A stretch of DNA of 64,000 nt, taken from positions 1 to 64,000 of the forward strand of contig JANOQM010000064.1 of assembly GCA_031422295.1 (NCBI GenBank), in the 5' to 3' direction. Below the pieces are notes generated by a model. The model was not told where the DNA came from and made no database searches. It saw only the letters and a list, made by a program, of their open reading frames with translations. Shown here piece after piece: positions 15,818 through 24,414 of this stretch (position 1 is the first letter of the stretch; each line of letters opens with the position of its first letter). The position numbers and the translations under genes were made by a program. Source of the stretch: JANOMH01 sp031422295 (GTDB lineage: Bacteria; Pseudomonadota; Alphaproteobacteria; Rhodobacterales; Rhodobacteraceae).

Positions 15818-16998
15818 CAAACCCATTCACGATCCGCGACATCCGGGTTTACACCATGGCCCCAGCCGCCACGGGCGGCACCTATTTTGATCCGGGCCAG
15901 TCAACCCATTGGCTCGTGGACAGCCTGATATCAAACCCGATGTCCGGTTACGCCAAATACCGCGATAAGCGGTCCAGCTGGGGCATCGGCGTGCTTGGTG
16001 CGCTGGTGGTCGAGATCGAGACCGCCTCTGGCACCGTCGGCGTGGCCACGGGCAGCGGCGGGATGCCTGCGGCATGGTTGATCCGCAACCATTTTGCCCG
16101 GTTTCTGCTGGGCGAAGACGCGCGCAACATCAACCTGATCTGGGACCAGATGTATCGCGCCTCACTGCCATACGGTCGCAAGGGGCTGACCATCATGGCG
16201 ATCAGCGCCGTTGATCTGGCGCTTTGGGACCTTGTTGGCAAGGTGCGGCAGGAACCGGTCTATAACCTGATCGGTGGCCGGTCGCGTGACGAAATCAGCT
16301 TTTATTGCACTGGCCCGGATGCCGGGGCGATCAAGGCGATGGGGTTTTGGGGGGCCAAGGTACCGCTGCCCGAAGGACCGTTTGACGGCGAGGCGGGCCT
16401 GCAGCGCAATCTGGCCTTTCTGACTGCGCAGCGCGATATGGTTGGCCCCGGATTTCCGCTGATGGTCGATTGTTACATGTCGCTGAACGTGCCTTATGCG
16501 ATCCGGCTGGCCGAGGCCTGCAAACCGCTGGACATCTACTGGTGGGAAGAAGTGCTGTCGCCCGAAGATGTCGCGGGCTACCGGCAGATCAAACAGGCGC
16601 ATCCACAGTTGAAATGGACTACAGGCGAACATGAATATACCCGATATGGGTTCCGATCCCTGATCGAAGAGCGCAATCTGGACATTGTTCAGCCTGATGT
16701 GATGTGGGTGGGGGGCCTGACCGAACTGTTGCGCATTGCAGCCCATGCGTCGGCCTATGACGTGCCCGTGGTGCCGCATGGCAGCGGGCCATATTCCTAC
16801 CATTTCATCGCCAGTCAGACCGGCCCGGCATTTTGCGAATATGTGGCAGCCAGCCCGGACGGCCAAACCATCACGCCGGTATTTGGTACCTTGTTCCGGG
16901 GCGAACAAGTGCCACAGCAAGGCAAACTTAGGCTGAATGGCGCACCGGGATTTGGTATGGAGCTGGCCGACCGGTCCATGCTTTTGGAGGTGTTGTAG
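15814..16998 (+). CDS. rhmD: L-rhamnonate dehydratase (enolase superfamily)
   Basis: The 394-residue mandelate-racemase/enolase-superfamily protein aligns by eye through its whole length with E. coli RhmD. Shared elements are NPMSGY, RRSSWGI-type KRSSWGIGVLGALVVEIE, AISAVDLALWDLVGK, MVDCYMS (metal Asp), WWEEVLSPED (metal Glu), TTGEHEYT (metal Glu), DIVQPDVMWVGGLTE and the catalytic His in VVPHGSGPYSYH. It removes water from L-rhamnonate to give 2-keto-3-deoxy-L-rhamnonate. The start overlaps the mutarotase remnant by four bases, and it is the last gene of the rightward operon. Confidence 0.93.
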   Translation: MTNPFTIRDIRVYTMAPAATGGTYFDPGQSTHWLVDSLISNPMSGYAKYRDKRSSWGIGVLGALVVEIETASGTVGVATGSGGMPAAWLIRNHFARFLLGEDARNINLIWDQMYRASLPYGRKGLTIMAISAVDLALWDLVGKVRQEPVYNLIGGRSRDEISFYCTGPDAGAIKAMGFWGAKVPLPEGPFDGEAGLQRNLAFLTAQRDMVGPGFPLMVDCYMSLNVPYAIRLAEACKPLDIYWWEEVLSPEDVAGYRQIKQAHPQLKWTTGEHEYTRYGFRSLIEERNLDIVQPDVMWVGGLTELLRIAAHASAYDVPVVPHGSGPYSYHFIASQTGPAFCEYVAASPDGQTITPVFGTLFRGEQVPQQGKLRLNGAPGFGMELADRSMLLEVL

Positions 16999-17027
16999 TC
17001 GTCGGAAAGGTCAGAAGCGGATCACGG

Positions 17028-17882
17028 TCACACCACCGCCGCCCGATACAAATGCCATGTCGCATGGCCCAATAGCGGCATCACCAGCACCAGCCCCAAC
17101 AGCGCCGGGATTGACCCCAGCACCAGCAACCCTGCCACGATCAGCCCCCATACCGCAACCGGTACCGGATTGGCCCGCGCCACTTTGACCGATGTCATGA
17201 CTGCCGCGACAACGCCGATGTTGCGGTCCAGCAGCAGCGGAAATGACACCACGCTGATTGCGAGAATTCCCAAGGCAAAAACAAATCCGACGGCCATTCC
17301 GATCACGATCATCGCCCATCCCGGCCCAGTGCTAAAAACCGCCGCCAGAAAGCCAGATACTGTTCCTTGGGTCGTGGGGCCAAGTGTCAGATAAAAGATG
17401 AAATTGGCGACCAGAATCCACGCCAGAAAGATCACCATATGGAACAGGGCCAGCACCGCGACCGCCCCGAATTTCGGCGAACGGATCACGTCCAGATAGG
17501 CCAGCCAACTGACAGCCAACCCTTTTTCCCGCCGCCTGCTCATTTCAAACAGGCCCACGGCGGCGACAGGTCCGGCCAATGCAAAGCCTGAGATAACCGG
17601 AAAAAGCAGCTGAATCTGATCGCCCTGAAACGCCATGACCGCCAGCAGCACGCCAATGACCGGGTAAATCAGGCAGATAAACATCACATCCGACCTGAAT
17701 GCCTGCAGATCATCCCAGCCTTTGCGCAGAGCTTGCTTGAGGTCATTCAATGTTAATGTGCGAATCTCCGGCGGGGCTGCCTCTTCGGCGCTGATCGCTT
17801 CGGCCACCCCCGATGCATAGACTCCGACCAAGCGGACCTGACCAAAGAGCCATGTCAGTGGATTTCCAATCACTTTCGCCAT
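17028..17882 (-). CDS. DUF2189 membrane protein
   Basis: The product is about 284 residues with six hydrophobic segments. It follows the DUF2189 pattern: a cytosolic lead with LTLNDLKQALRKGWDDL, then paired membrane helices and a GHATWHLY ending. The ATG at 17882 is preferred over one at 17915. Function is unknown; these proteins are common in alphaproteobacterial inner membranes. It stands alone, convergent with the rhamnonate dehydratase gene. Confidence 0.8.
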   Translation of the reverse strand: MAKVIGNPLTWLFGQVRLVGVYASGVAEAISAEEAAPPEIRTLTLNDLKQALRKGWDDLQAFRSDVMFICLIYPVIGVLLAVMAFQGDQIQLLFPVISGFALAGPVAAVGLFEMSRRREKGLAVSWLAYLDVIRSPKFGAVAVLALFHMVIFLAWILVANFIFYLTLGPTTQGTVSGFLAAVFSTGPGWAMIVIGMAVGFVFALGILAISVVSFPLLLDRNIGVVAAVMTSVKVARANPVPVAVWGLIVAGLLVLGSIPALLGLVLVMPLLGHATWHLYRAAVV

Positions 17883-18083
17883 CGATGATCCCCTTGCTGC
17901 CAACCGCGCGACCATTGGCGCGGTCGGGACGTATCGTCATGCGCCTGTGTGGCGCGCGGATATCACTTGAGGTTAAAGTTAGCACAGAACCGGCTGCCGG
18001 TCTTTCACTTTATGGGGACAGTCAGGCCACGTTCCGGCAAGCACGGCCATGGCTATTGTCTGAAACCGGGATATGTCTGGCCC

Positions 18084-18578
18084 ATGAAAGCTACCGACCT
18101 TGTCCTGACCCCCACCGGCCTACGGTTTCTGAACCGGCGGTTTGCTTGCACTGTGGGGCGGGGCGGATTGACTGTGGCCAAACGCGAAGGCGACGGGGCC
18201 ACGCCGCGCGGCGTGCATGATCTGGTGGGCATGTTGTTCAGGCCCGACCGGATTGCCAAGCCTGCCGATTGGGCAGTGCCGATCGGACCTTTTGATCTGT
18301 GGTCAGATGATCCGGGCGACGAAGATTATAACCTGATGGTCCGCACCCCATATGCCTTTGGTCATGAAAGGCTGCGGCGGGCTGATCCGCAATATGACCT
18401 GATCGTGATTACAAACTGGAACTGGCCGCGCGCCAAACGCGGCGCGGGTTCGGCTATTTTCATCCACCAATGGCGCAGACCGGGTTATCCGACCGCTGGG
18501 TGCATCGGGATGAACCGGACCGACCTGCATTGGATCGCGCCGCGCATCCAGATCGGCACGCGGCTGATCATCAGTTGA
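18084..18578 (+). CDS. L,D-transpeptidase (YkuD) family protein
   Basis: The 164-residue protein has the YkuD active-site layout. IFIHQWRRPGYPTAGCIGMN supplies the conserved His and the catalytic Cys (TxGCIGM), and GDGATPRGVH is the substrate-side loop. There is no evident signal peptide from the chosen ATG, and the domain fills the whole chain, as in the short YkuD-like proteins of Rhodobacterales. Members form 3-3 peptidoglycan or lipoprotein links. The exact substrate here is unknown. Confidence 0.8.
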   Translation: MKATDLVLTPTGLRFLNRRFACTVGRGGLTVAKREGDGATPRGVHDLVGMLFRPDRIAKPADWAVPIGPFDLWSDDPGDEDYNLMVRTPYAFGHERLRRADPQYDLIVITNWNWPRAKRGAGSAIFIHQWRRPGYPTAGCIGMNRTDLHWIAPRIQIGTRLIIS

Positions 18579-18589
18579 ACCCAACGGCT

Positions 18590-19249
18590 TCAGCCATGGC
18601 CGGGAATCCGGTCACCGAAAATCGCCGACCCGATGCGGACATGTGTGGCGCCATGCGCAATGGCAGTTTCGAAATCACCGCTCATCCCCATGGACAGCCC
18701 GGACAGGCCGTTGCGGGCGGCCATGTCGGCCAGCATGACAAAATGCGGGGTGGGGTCCTGGCCTTCGGGTGGAATGCACATCAGGCCAGTCACCGGCAGG
18801 TCCAGCGCCCTGCTGGCCGCGATGAAATCATCGGCGTCGGCGGGCAGGATTCCGGCCTTTTGCGGCTCGGACCCGGTATTAACCTGCACAAACAGGTCAG
18901 GACAGGTGCCGCGTTCTTGCGCCAGCCGGGCTAGGGCTTCGGCCAGCCTGATCCGGTCCAGCGAATGGATTGACCCGAACAATTCCACAGCGGGCCGGGC
19001 CTTGTTGGTTTGCAGCGGGCCGATCAGATGCAGGTCAAGGTCCGGATAGGTTGCAGCAAGGGGGCCCCACCGCCCCTGCGCCTCTTGCACCCGGTTTTCG
19101 CCGAAAACCCGCTGTCCCTGCGACAGAATCGCCCTGACACGGTCCAAAGGCTGAACTTTCGAAACGGCAATCAGCGAAATACGATGTGGGTCACGGCCTG
19201 CCTTTTGGGCTGCGGCGGTAATCCGGTCCTTGATCGATTGCAATCCCAT
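18590..19249 (-). CDS. YggS-family pyridoxal-phosphate homeostasis protein
   Basis: The 219-residue single-domain alanine-racemase-like barrel has the PLP lysine in LIAVSKVQP, then VFGENRVQEA, LHLIGPLQTNKA, FVQVNTGSEPQKAG, GLMCIPP, SMGMSGDFE and VRIGSAIFG. All these are hallmarks of PLPBP/YggS. These proteins carry PLP and influence vitamin B6 and amino-acid balance without known catalysis. The gene is tail-to-tail with the L,D-transpeptidase gene, and its start faces the porin promoter region. Confidence 0.93.
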   Translation of the reverse strand: MGLQSIKDRITAAAQKAGRDPHRISLIAVSKVQPLDRVRAILSQGQRVFGENRVQEAQGRWGPLAATYPDLDLHLIGPLQTNKARPAVELFGSIHSLDRIRLAEALARLAQERGTCPDLFVQVNTGSEPQKAGILPADADDFIAASRALDLPVTGLMCIPPEGQDPTPHFVMLADMAARNGLSGLSMGMSGDFETAIAHGATHVRIGSAIFGDRIPGHG

Positions 19250-19305
19250 CCGGACCCCCGTTATGCCTTAACCTATTGATGTTTCACCGTCACATAGGGT
19301 GCGAA

Positions 19306-19323
19306 GCCCGTGAAGTCACGGGC
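19306..19323. other. Perfect hairpin in the yggS-porin intergenic region
   Basis: GCCCGTGA and TCACGGGC form an eight-base perfect stem around AG within the 255-base stretch between the divergent yggS and porin genes. It has a short T-rich tail (TGTTCTTT) but no long T run. It may be the end of a small RNA, part of the porin leader or a protein site. Nothing else in this stretch was identified with confidence. Confidence 0.4.
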
Positions 19324-19504
19324 CTGTTCTTTACCCTACCCGGCCAGACCAGTGGCCCAAGGTGTGTGACCATGTTGCATCATTTTAATGACTCCGGCCC
19401 GCCGCAATCCCAAAACTCTTGAGTGCGCAGTGTGATAGGCGCAAATACTACCTCAATGCTAGTTGGACTGGCATTCTCTTGAATGCAAAACACGAGGACA
19501 AAAT

Positions 19505-20563
19505 ATGAAACGCATCCTTCTTGCCTCGGCTTCGATCGTCGCCTTTGCTGGCGCCGCCGCTGCTGAATCGCACTCGACCTCCGGTATCACCTTTAGCGGC
19601 GATGCCACTCTGGGTTATAACGACACCCAAGCTCAGGCAGACCCGGTTGGCGACGACGACCTCGGCTTCTACTGGGATGCCGGTATCGACGTTACCATGT
19701 CGGCCGCTCTGGACAATGGTTTGACCGCTTCGGCTTCTTTTGGCCTGAACGTGGTTGACGGCACCCTCGGCGAAGATGTCGCAACTTCGGACTACGTTCT
19801 GTCGCTGACCTCTGACACCGCTGGCCTGTTTTTCGGCAACACCGAATTCGCAGCCGTGACCCACTGGACTTCGGCCGGTGACATGGAAGCTGACGGCTTC
19901 TCGGAAGAAGATGGCGAAACTGTTCTGCGTGGTGACATCACCTATGGCGGCGTGAACGCTTCGGTATCCTACGCAGTTGATACCGCGAACGACTCGCTCG
20001 AGCAGTTGTCGTTGGGTGCTGACGCAACCTTCGGGACCGTCTCGGTAGCTTTCGGCTACCAAGAGCTGACCACCTTCGTTGGTGGTGATGACTTCAATCA
20101 AGACGAAGTCATGGGCATTTCGGTTGGAACGTCCTTCGGCGGTGCCGATGTACGTCTGGCATATGCGCAGGACAGCGTCCAAGATACAATCGCGGTAAAA
20201 GTTTCCTACCCCTTTGGCCCGGTGACCCTCGGCGTGACTTTCGCGTCGGAATCATTGGCTGATGATTACTGGTCGATCTCTGCTGATTACGCTTCCGGCC
20301 CGATTGCTGCGAACGTGAACTTCGACAGCACCGATGATTGGGAATTGACTGGTTCGTACGACGTCGGCAACGGCATCACTGCCTATGCTGGTGTGGTTGA
20401 CGCTGGCGAAGATATGTATGTCGCTGGTTCGGTCGCTCTGGGCGAAGGTGCGACTCTGCTGGTGTCCTACGTTGACGAAGGCGACAACGACGACGACGAT
20501 GATGAAGTCGGTCCGAACGACTACAAAGAAGGCGCAACTGTCGAGCTGGGCTTCAGTTTCTGA
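19505..20563 (+). CDS. Outer-membrane porin (Rhodobacter-type, Porin_4)
   Basis: The 352-residue precursor has a signal peptide (MKRILLASASIVAFAGAAAA) and a mature part made of alternating amphipathic strands. It is very acidic, with loops rich in Asp and Gly, and ends in the terminal aromatic strand VELGFSF with a final Phe, the outer-membrane assembly signal. A DDDDDE run lies near the C-terminus. The start ATG follows GAGGA closely. Codon use is highly biased, as expected of an abundant protein. It forms a trimeric general diffusion channel by family analogy. Confidence 0.88.
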   Translation: MKRILLASASIVAFAGAAAAESHSTSGITFSGDATLGYNDTQAQADPVGDDDLGFYWDAGIDVTMSAALDNGLTASASFGLNVVDGTLGEDVATSDYVLSLTSDTAGLFFGNTEFAAVTHWTSAGDMEADGFSEEDGETVLRGDITYGGVNASVSYAVDTANDSLEQLSLGADATFGTVSVAFGYQELTTFVGGDDFNQDEVMGISVGTSFGGADVRLAYAQDSVQDTIAVKVSYPFGPVTLGVTFASESLADDYWSISADYASGPIAANVNFDSTDDWELTGSYDVGNGITAYAGVVDAGEDMYVAGSVALGEGATLLVSYVDEGDNDDDDDEVGPNDYKEGATVELGFSF

Positions 20564-20589
20564 TAGGCGATACTTTGAACTACAGTCTG

Positions 20590-20613
20590 GGCGGTCCTTC
20601 GGGGCCGCCTTTT
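20590..20613 (+). terminator. Rho-independent terminator of the porin gene
   Basis: GGCGGTCC, a TTCG tetraloop and GGGCCGCC form an eight-pair stem (one G-U pair), followed directly by TTTT. It lies 27 bases after the porin stop. Confidence 0.85.
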
Positions 20614-20708
20614 CTGTTTGCGGCCTGACCCATTGTCTAATCACTTGTGACCCTGCCCGGCCTTCGCTACATATTCCGGCAATAGCTTGATCCCTTGGGG
20701 GAAAGACC

Positions 20709-21167
20709 GTGAGTTTAGTTTTCCGCACCGCGATTTCCCTGACCTTTTGCATGGGCCTTGCCGCCTGTGGCGGCGGCAGTTTCGGGTCCAGCCCGTTTGG
20801 CAGCCTTGGCCTGTCTGCGGGTGGCCCCAGCAACGCCACCCAAACCGCCGCCCGCGCCCGTGGGGCCGAAAATGTGGCGGTGAACCGCTACCTCTGGGCG
20901 GCCTCCATCGATGTGCTGTCATTCCTGCCGATCCAGTCGGTGGACCCGTTCACCGGCGTGATCGTCATGGGCTATGGCACCCCGCCGGGCGGCAACCGGT
21001 CTTACCGCGCCACGGTCTACATCACCGACCCCGCCCTTGACGCCCGGTCGCTGAACGTGGCGCTGGCCAGCCAGTCCGGCCCTGTCGCCCCCGAAACCGC
21101 CCGCGCAGTCGAAGATGCGATCCTGTCCCGCGCCCGTCAGCTACGGATTGCCGACGGCAACCTATAG
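20709..21167 (+). CDS. DUF3576 lipoprotein
   Basis: The 152-residue protein starts at GTG 20709 and has a lipoprotein signal (FCMGLAACGG, lipid-modified Cys at about residue 20). A Gly/Ser-rich linker follows, then the conserved DUF3576 core (NRYLWAASIDVLSFLPIQSVDPFTGVI, shown here in part). Function is unknown. In Rhodobacterales this gene commonly precedes leuS and lptE, so it is probably an envelope protein made along with LPS-transport factors. A 70-base gap separates it from leuS. Confidence 0.85.
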   Translation: MSLVFRTAISLTFCMGLAACGGGSFGSSPFGSLGLSAGGPSNATQTAARARGAENVAVNRYLWAASIDVLSFLPIQSVDPFTGVIVMGYGTPPGGNRSYRATVYITDPALDARSLNVALASQSGPVAPETARAVEDAILSRARQLRIADGNL

Positions 21168-21239
21168 CCAACCGCCCCCCTTTGGCCTATCAACACGCCG
21201 GGCCAGCCGCCCGGCGTTTCCACATCTGAAAGTCCGTTC

Positions 21240-23933
21240 ATGTCCCGCTATTCCGCCGCTGATATCGAAGCCAAATGGCAAGCTGCATGGGATGCGGCGG
21301 GCACGTTCAAAGCCGTCCGGTCGGATGACAAACCTAAATATTACGTGCTGGAAATGTTCCCCTATCCCAGTGGCCGCATCCACATGGGGCACGTGCGCAA
21401 CTACACGATGGGCGACGTGATTGCCCGCTACAAGCTGTCCACCGGCCATAACGTGCTGCATCCGATGGGCTGGGATGCGTTCGGGATGCCTGCCGAGAAT
21501 GCCGCCATGGCGTCCGGTGGCCACCCCAAGGACTGGACCTATCAGAACATCGCCGACATGCGGGCGCAGATGAAACCGCTGGGCCTGTCCATCGACTGGT
21601 CGCGCGAATTTGCGACCTGTGATCCGGAATATTACGGCCAGCAGCAATCGCTGTTCATCGACATGCTGGCCGCCGGGCTGGTCTATCGCAAGAAGGCGAC
21701 GGTAAACTGGGACCCGGTTGATATGACCGTGCTGGCCAATGAACAGGTCATCGACGGCAAGGGTTGGCGGTCCGGCGCCGATGTCGAACGGCGCGAACTG
21801 GTGCAGTGGTTCTTCAAGATCAGCGACATGGCGGGCGAATTGCTCGATGCTTTGGACGGCTTGGACAACTGGCCCGCCAAGGTGCGCCTGATGCAAAGCA
21901 ACTGGATTGGCCGGTCACGCGGGTTACAGTTTGCCTTTGGCCTGACCGAGAATGACACCGGCCATGACCGGGTTGAGGTGTACACCACCCGACCCGATAC
22001 GCTGCTGGGCGCGTCGTTCGTCGGCATTTCCCCCGATCATCCGCTGGCCAAGGAACTGGAGCGCCGCGACCCTGCCGTCGCTGCCTTTTGTACCGATGCG
22101 CGCAAGGGCGGCACGACTGAGGAGGCGATGGAAAAGGCCGACAAGCTAGGCTATGACACCGGCCTGACCGTCCGCCATCCGTTTGATACCGCATGGGAAT
22201 TGCCGGTTTATATCGCCAATTTCATCCTGATGGATTACGGCACTGGCGCGATCTTTGGCTGCCCCGCGCATGACCAACGGGATTTGGATTTCTCGAGGAA
22301 GTATGGACTGCCGGTCAAGCCTGTCTTTATTCAGGCCTATTCAAAGGGCGTTTTGACGGGGTATCCGCTCGGCTTTGCCATGAGTTCCGCATTCAACTTG
22401 GCATCAAGCAACGGCGATTTATCCACTTCAAGCACGGGTGAACTCTATTTTTGGCAAGATGAGCATGCCTATGTGCCGCCAAAGTCCGAGTCGGTGAAAT
22501 ATGTACACGGATTTGCTGGGGCAGAACTTCAGACCGGGGCCGAAGGCGTGGATACCGCCATCGCCTTTTGCGAGGCCAATGGCGTGGGCCACGGTGTGAC
22601 CAAATTCCGGCTGCGCGACTGGGGCCTGTCGCGCCAGCGCTACTGGGGCTGCCCAATCCCCGTGGTGCATTGCGATACTTGCGGCACCGTGCCCGAGAAA
22701 AAGGAAAACCTGCCCATCGAACTGCCCTATGACGTGGATTTCAGCATCCCCGGCAACCCGCTTGATCGGCATCCGACCTGGCGGCATACGACCTGCCCGA
22801 ACTGCAACGCCCCGGCGCGGCGGGAAACCGACACGATGGATACGTTTGTGGACAGCTCGTGGTACTACGCCCGCTTCACCGCGCCGCATGCGACCACCCC
22901 CACCGCTATGGCCGACGCCGCCTATTGGATGAACGTCGATCAATACATCGGCGGAGTGGAACACGCGATTCTGCACCTGCTCTACTCCCGCTTCTTCGCC
23001 CGCGCGATGCAGATCACCGGGCATTTGCCCAAGTCCGCCATCGAGCCGTTCGACGCGCTGTTCACTCAAGGGATGGTGACGCACGAGATTTACCAGACCT
23101 ATGGTCGAACTGGACCAAATGATCGTCACGGCGAAGGCCATGGCTTTACTCAGTATCATTTTCCTGAAGAGGTTGAGAATCGAAACGGTAAAGTCGTGCT
23201 AAAGGCTACTGGCAACGAAGTTGAGATTATCCCCTCTGCCAAAATGTCAAAATCCAAGAAAAACGTCGTCGACCCGATGAACATCATCGCGGCTTACGGC
23301 GCCGATACCGCCCGCTGGTTCGTGCTGTCCGACAGTCCGCCGGAACGTGATGTGGAATGGACCGCATCTGGGGCGGATGCGGCGGCCAAGCATCTGGCGC
23401 GGGTTTGGGCGTTATGTGATCGGATCGGAAACATGGACCCGAATGTGACCGGCGAGGGCGATGATGATTTGCTGCGCGCCATGCACCGGTCGATCCACGA
23501 TGTGACGGTCGGGATCGAAGGGTTCGGGTTTAACGCCGCGATTGCAAAGCTGTATGCCTTCACCAGCGCTCTGACCAAATCCAAGGCCGGGGCCGCCGCC
23601 CAGAAACTGGCGATCCGGACCTTGGCGCAACTGATGTCGCCCATGACCCCGCATCTGGCCGAAGATATCTGGGCGCATCAGGGCGGTACGGGTCTGATTG
23701 CCAACGCCGTTTGGCCCGTGGCCGACCCGGCCATGCTGACCCACGACAGCGTGACCCTGCCAATTCAGATCAACGGCAAACGCCGGGCCGAAATTACCGT
23801 ACCGCGCGATATGCCTGCGTCAGAGGTTGAAAAACTGGTGCTGGCGGATGATGCTGTGATCAGGGCGCTGGACGGGGCCACCCCGAAAAAGCTGATCGTT
23901 GTGCCCGGCAGGATTGTGAATGTGGTCGTCTGA
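21240..23933 (+). CDS. leuS: Leucyl-tRNA synthetase
   Basis: The 897-residue class I synthetase has the HIGH-type motif HMGH in GRIHMGHVRNY, the CP1 editing domain with TTRPDTLLGASF, GTGAIFGCPAHDQRD, a leucine-specific zinc-like part (CDTCG and CPNC), DSSWYY, and KMSKS (AKMSKSKKN) near residue 670. It charges tRNA-Leu. The chain is about 40 residues longer than the usual alphaproteobacterial enzyme. The extra residues sit in two loops (about 22,315-22,495 and 23,100-23,240) that are visibly AT-richer than the rest of the gene. Catalytic and editing residues look intact. The stop overlaps the start of lptE. Confidence 0.95.
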   Translation: MSRYSAADIEAKWQAAWDAAGTFKAVRSDDKPKYYVLEMFPYPSGRIHMGHVRNYTMGDVIARYKLSTGHNVLHPMGWDAFGMPAENAAMASGGHPKDWTYQNIADMRAQMKPLGLSIDWSREFATCDPEYYGQQQSLFIDMLAAGLVYRKKATVNWDPVDMTVLANEQVIDGKGWRSGADVERRELVQWFFKISDMAGELLDALDGLDNWPAKVRLMQSNWIGRSRGLQFAFGLTENDTGHDRVEVYTTRPDTLLGASFVGISPDHPLAKELERRDPAVAAFCTDARKGGTTEEAMEKADKLGYDTGLTVRHPFDTAWELPVYIANFILMDYGTGAIFGCPAHDQRDLDFSRKYGLPVKPVFIQAYSKGVLTGYPLGFAMSSAFNLASSNGDLSTSSTGELYFWQDEHAYVPPKSESVKYVHGFAGAELQTGAEGVDTAIAFCEANGVGHGVTKFRLRDWGLSRQRYWGCPIPVVHCDTCGTVPEKKENLPIELPYDVDFSIPGNPLDRHPTWRHTTCPNCNAPARRETDTMDTFVDSSWYYARFTAPHATTPTAMADAAYWMNVDQYIGGVEHAILHLLYSRFFARAMQITGHLPKSAIEPFDALFTQGMVTHEIYQTYGRTGPNDRHGEGHGFTQYHFPEEVENRNGKVVLKATGNEVEIIPSAKMSKSKKNVVDPMNIIAAYGADTARWFVLSDSPPERDVEWTASGADAAAKHLARVWALCDRIGNMDPNVTGEGDDDLLRAMHRSIHDVTVGIEGFGFNAAIAKLYAFTSALTKSKAGAAAQKLAIRTLAQLMSPMTPHLAEDIWAHQGGTGLIANAVWPVADPAMLTHDSVTLPIQINGKRRAEITVPRDMPASEVEKLVLADDAVIRALDGATPKKLIVVPGRIVNVVV

Positions 23934-24414
23934 ACCATCCAAAATACCCCGCCGCGCCGCCCTGATCGGGCTGGCGGCACTCGCTGGCTGCGGTTTTACC
24001 CCGGTCTATGGCCCCGGTAGCACGGCCAGCCAATTGCGCGAACAGGTGCGGATCAGCGCACCTGCAACAGCCGAAGGCTACCGCCTGTTGCAGGCTTTGC
24101 GCGACAGGCTGGGCCGGGCCAGCAGCCCGACATATGATCTGACTGTCACGCTGGACTTTACGCAGATCGCGGCCGCCACCACAGCCGCGGGCAGCACGAC
24201 CCGTTATAACCTGCCCGGATCGGCCAATTACGTGCTGACGGATCGCAACGGGGCCGTTCTTGCCCAAGGCGCGGTGGACAGTTTCACCAGCTATTCCGCC
24301 ACCGGAACCACCGTGGCCACCAGTGCGGCCGAAACGGATGCGCGCGACAGGCTGGCGATACAGCTTGCCGAACTGATCATTGTCCAGCTTTCGGTGATTG
24401 ACCTGACGCCATGA
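23920..24414 (+). CDS. lptE: LPS-assembly lipoprotein LptE
   Basis: The 164-residue protein has a twin-Arg-flanked hydrophobic signal and a lipobox (LAALAGCGFTPVYG, lipid Cys near residue 24). CGFxPxYG is the classic LptE mature start. The chain then has the alternating strands and two helices of the family. It forms the plug of LptD, inserting lipopolysaccharide in the outer membrane. It overlaps leuS by 14 bases and holA by four, so the three genes form one operon. Confidence 0.88.
   Translation: MWSSEPSKIPRRAALIGLAALAGCGFTPVYGPGSTASQLREQVRISAPATAEGYRLLQALRDRLGRASSPTYDLTVTLDFTQIAAATTAAGSTTRYNLPGSANYVLTDRNGAVLAQGAVDSFTSYSATGTTVATSAAETDARDRLAIQLAELIIVQLSVIDLTP

Noticed and set aside
20488..20510. 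GAC/GAT run in the porin gene as a microsatellite
   Set aside because: It encodes an acidic loop in frame with a well-defined barrel and is short; there is no sign of phase variation.
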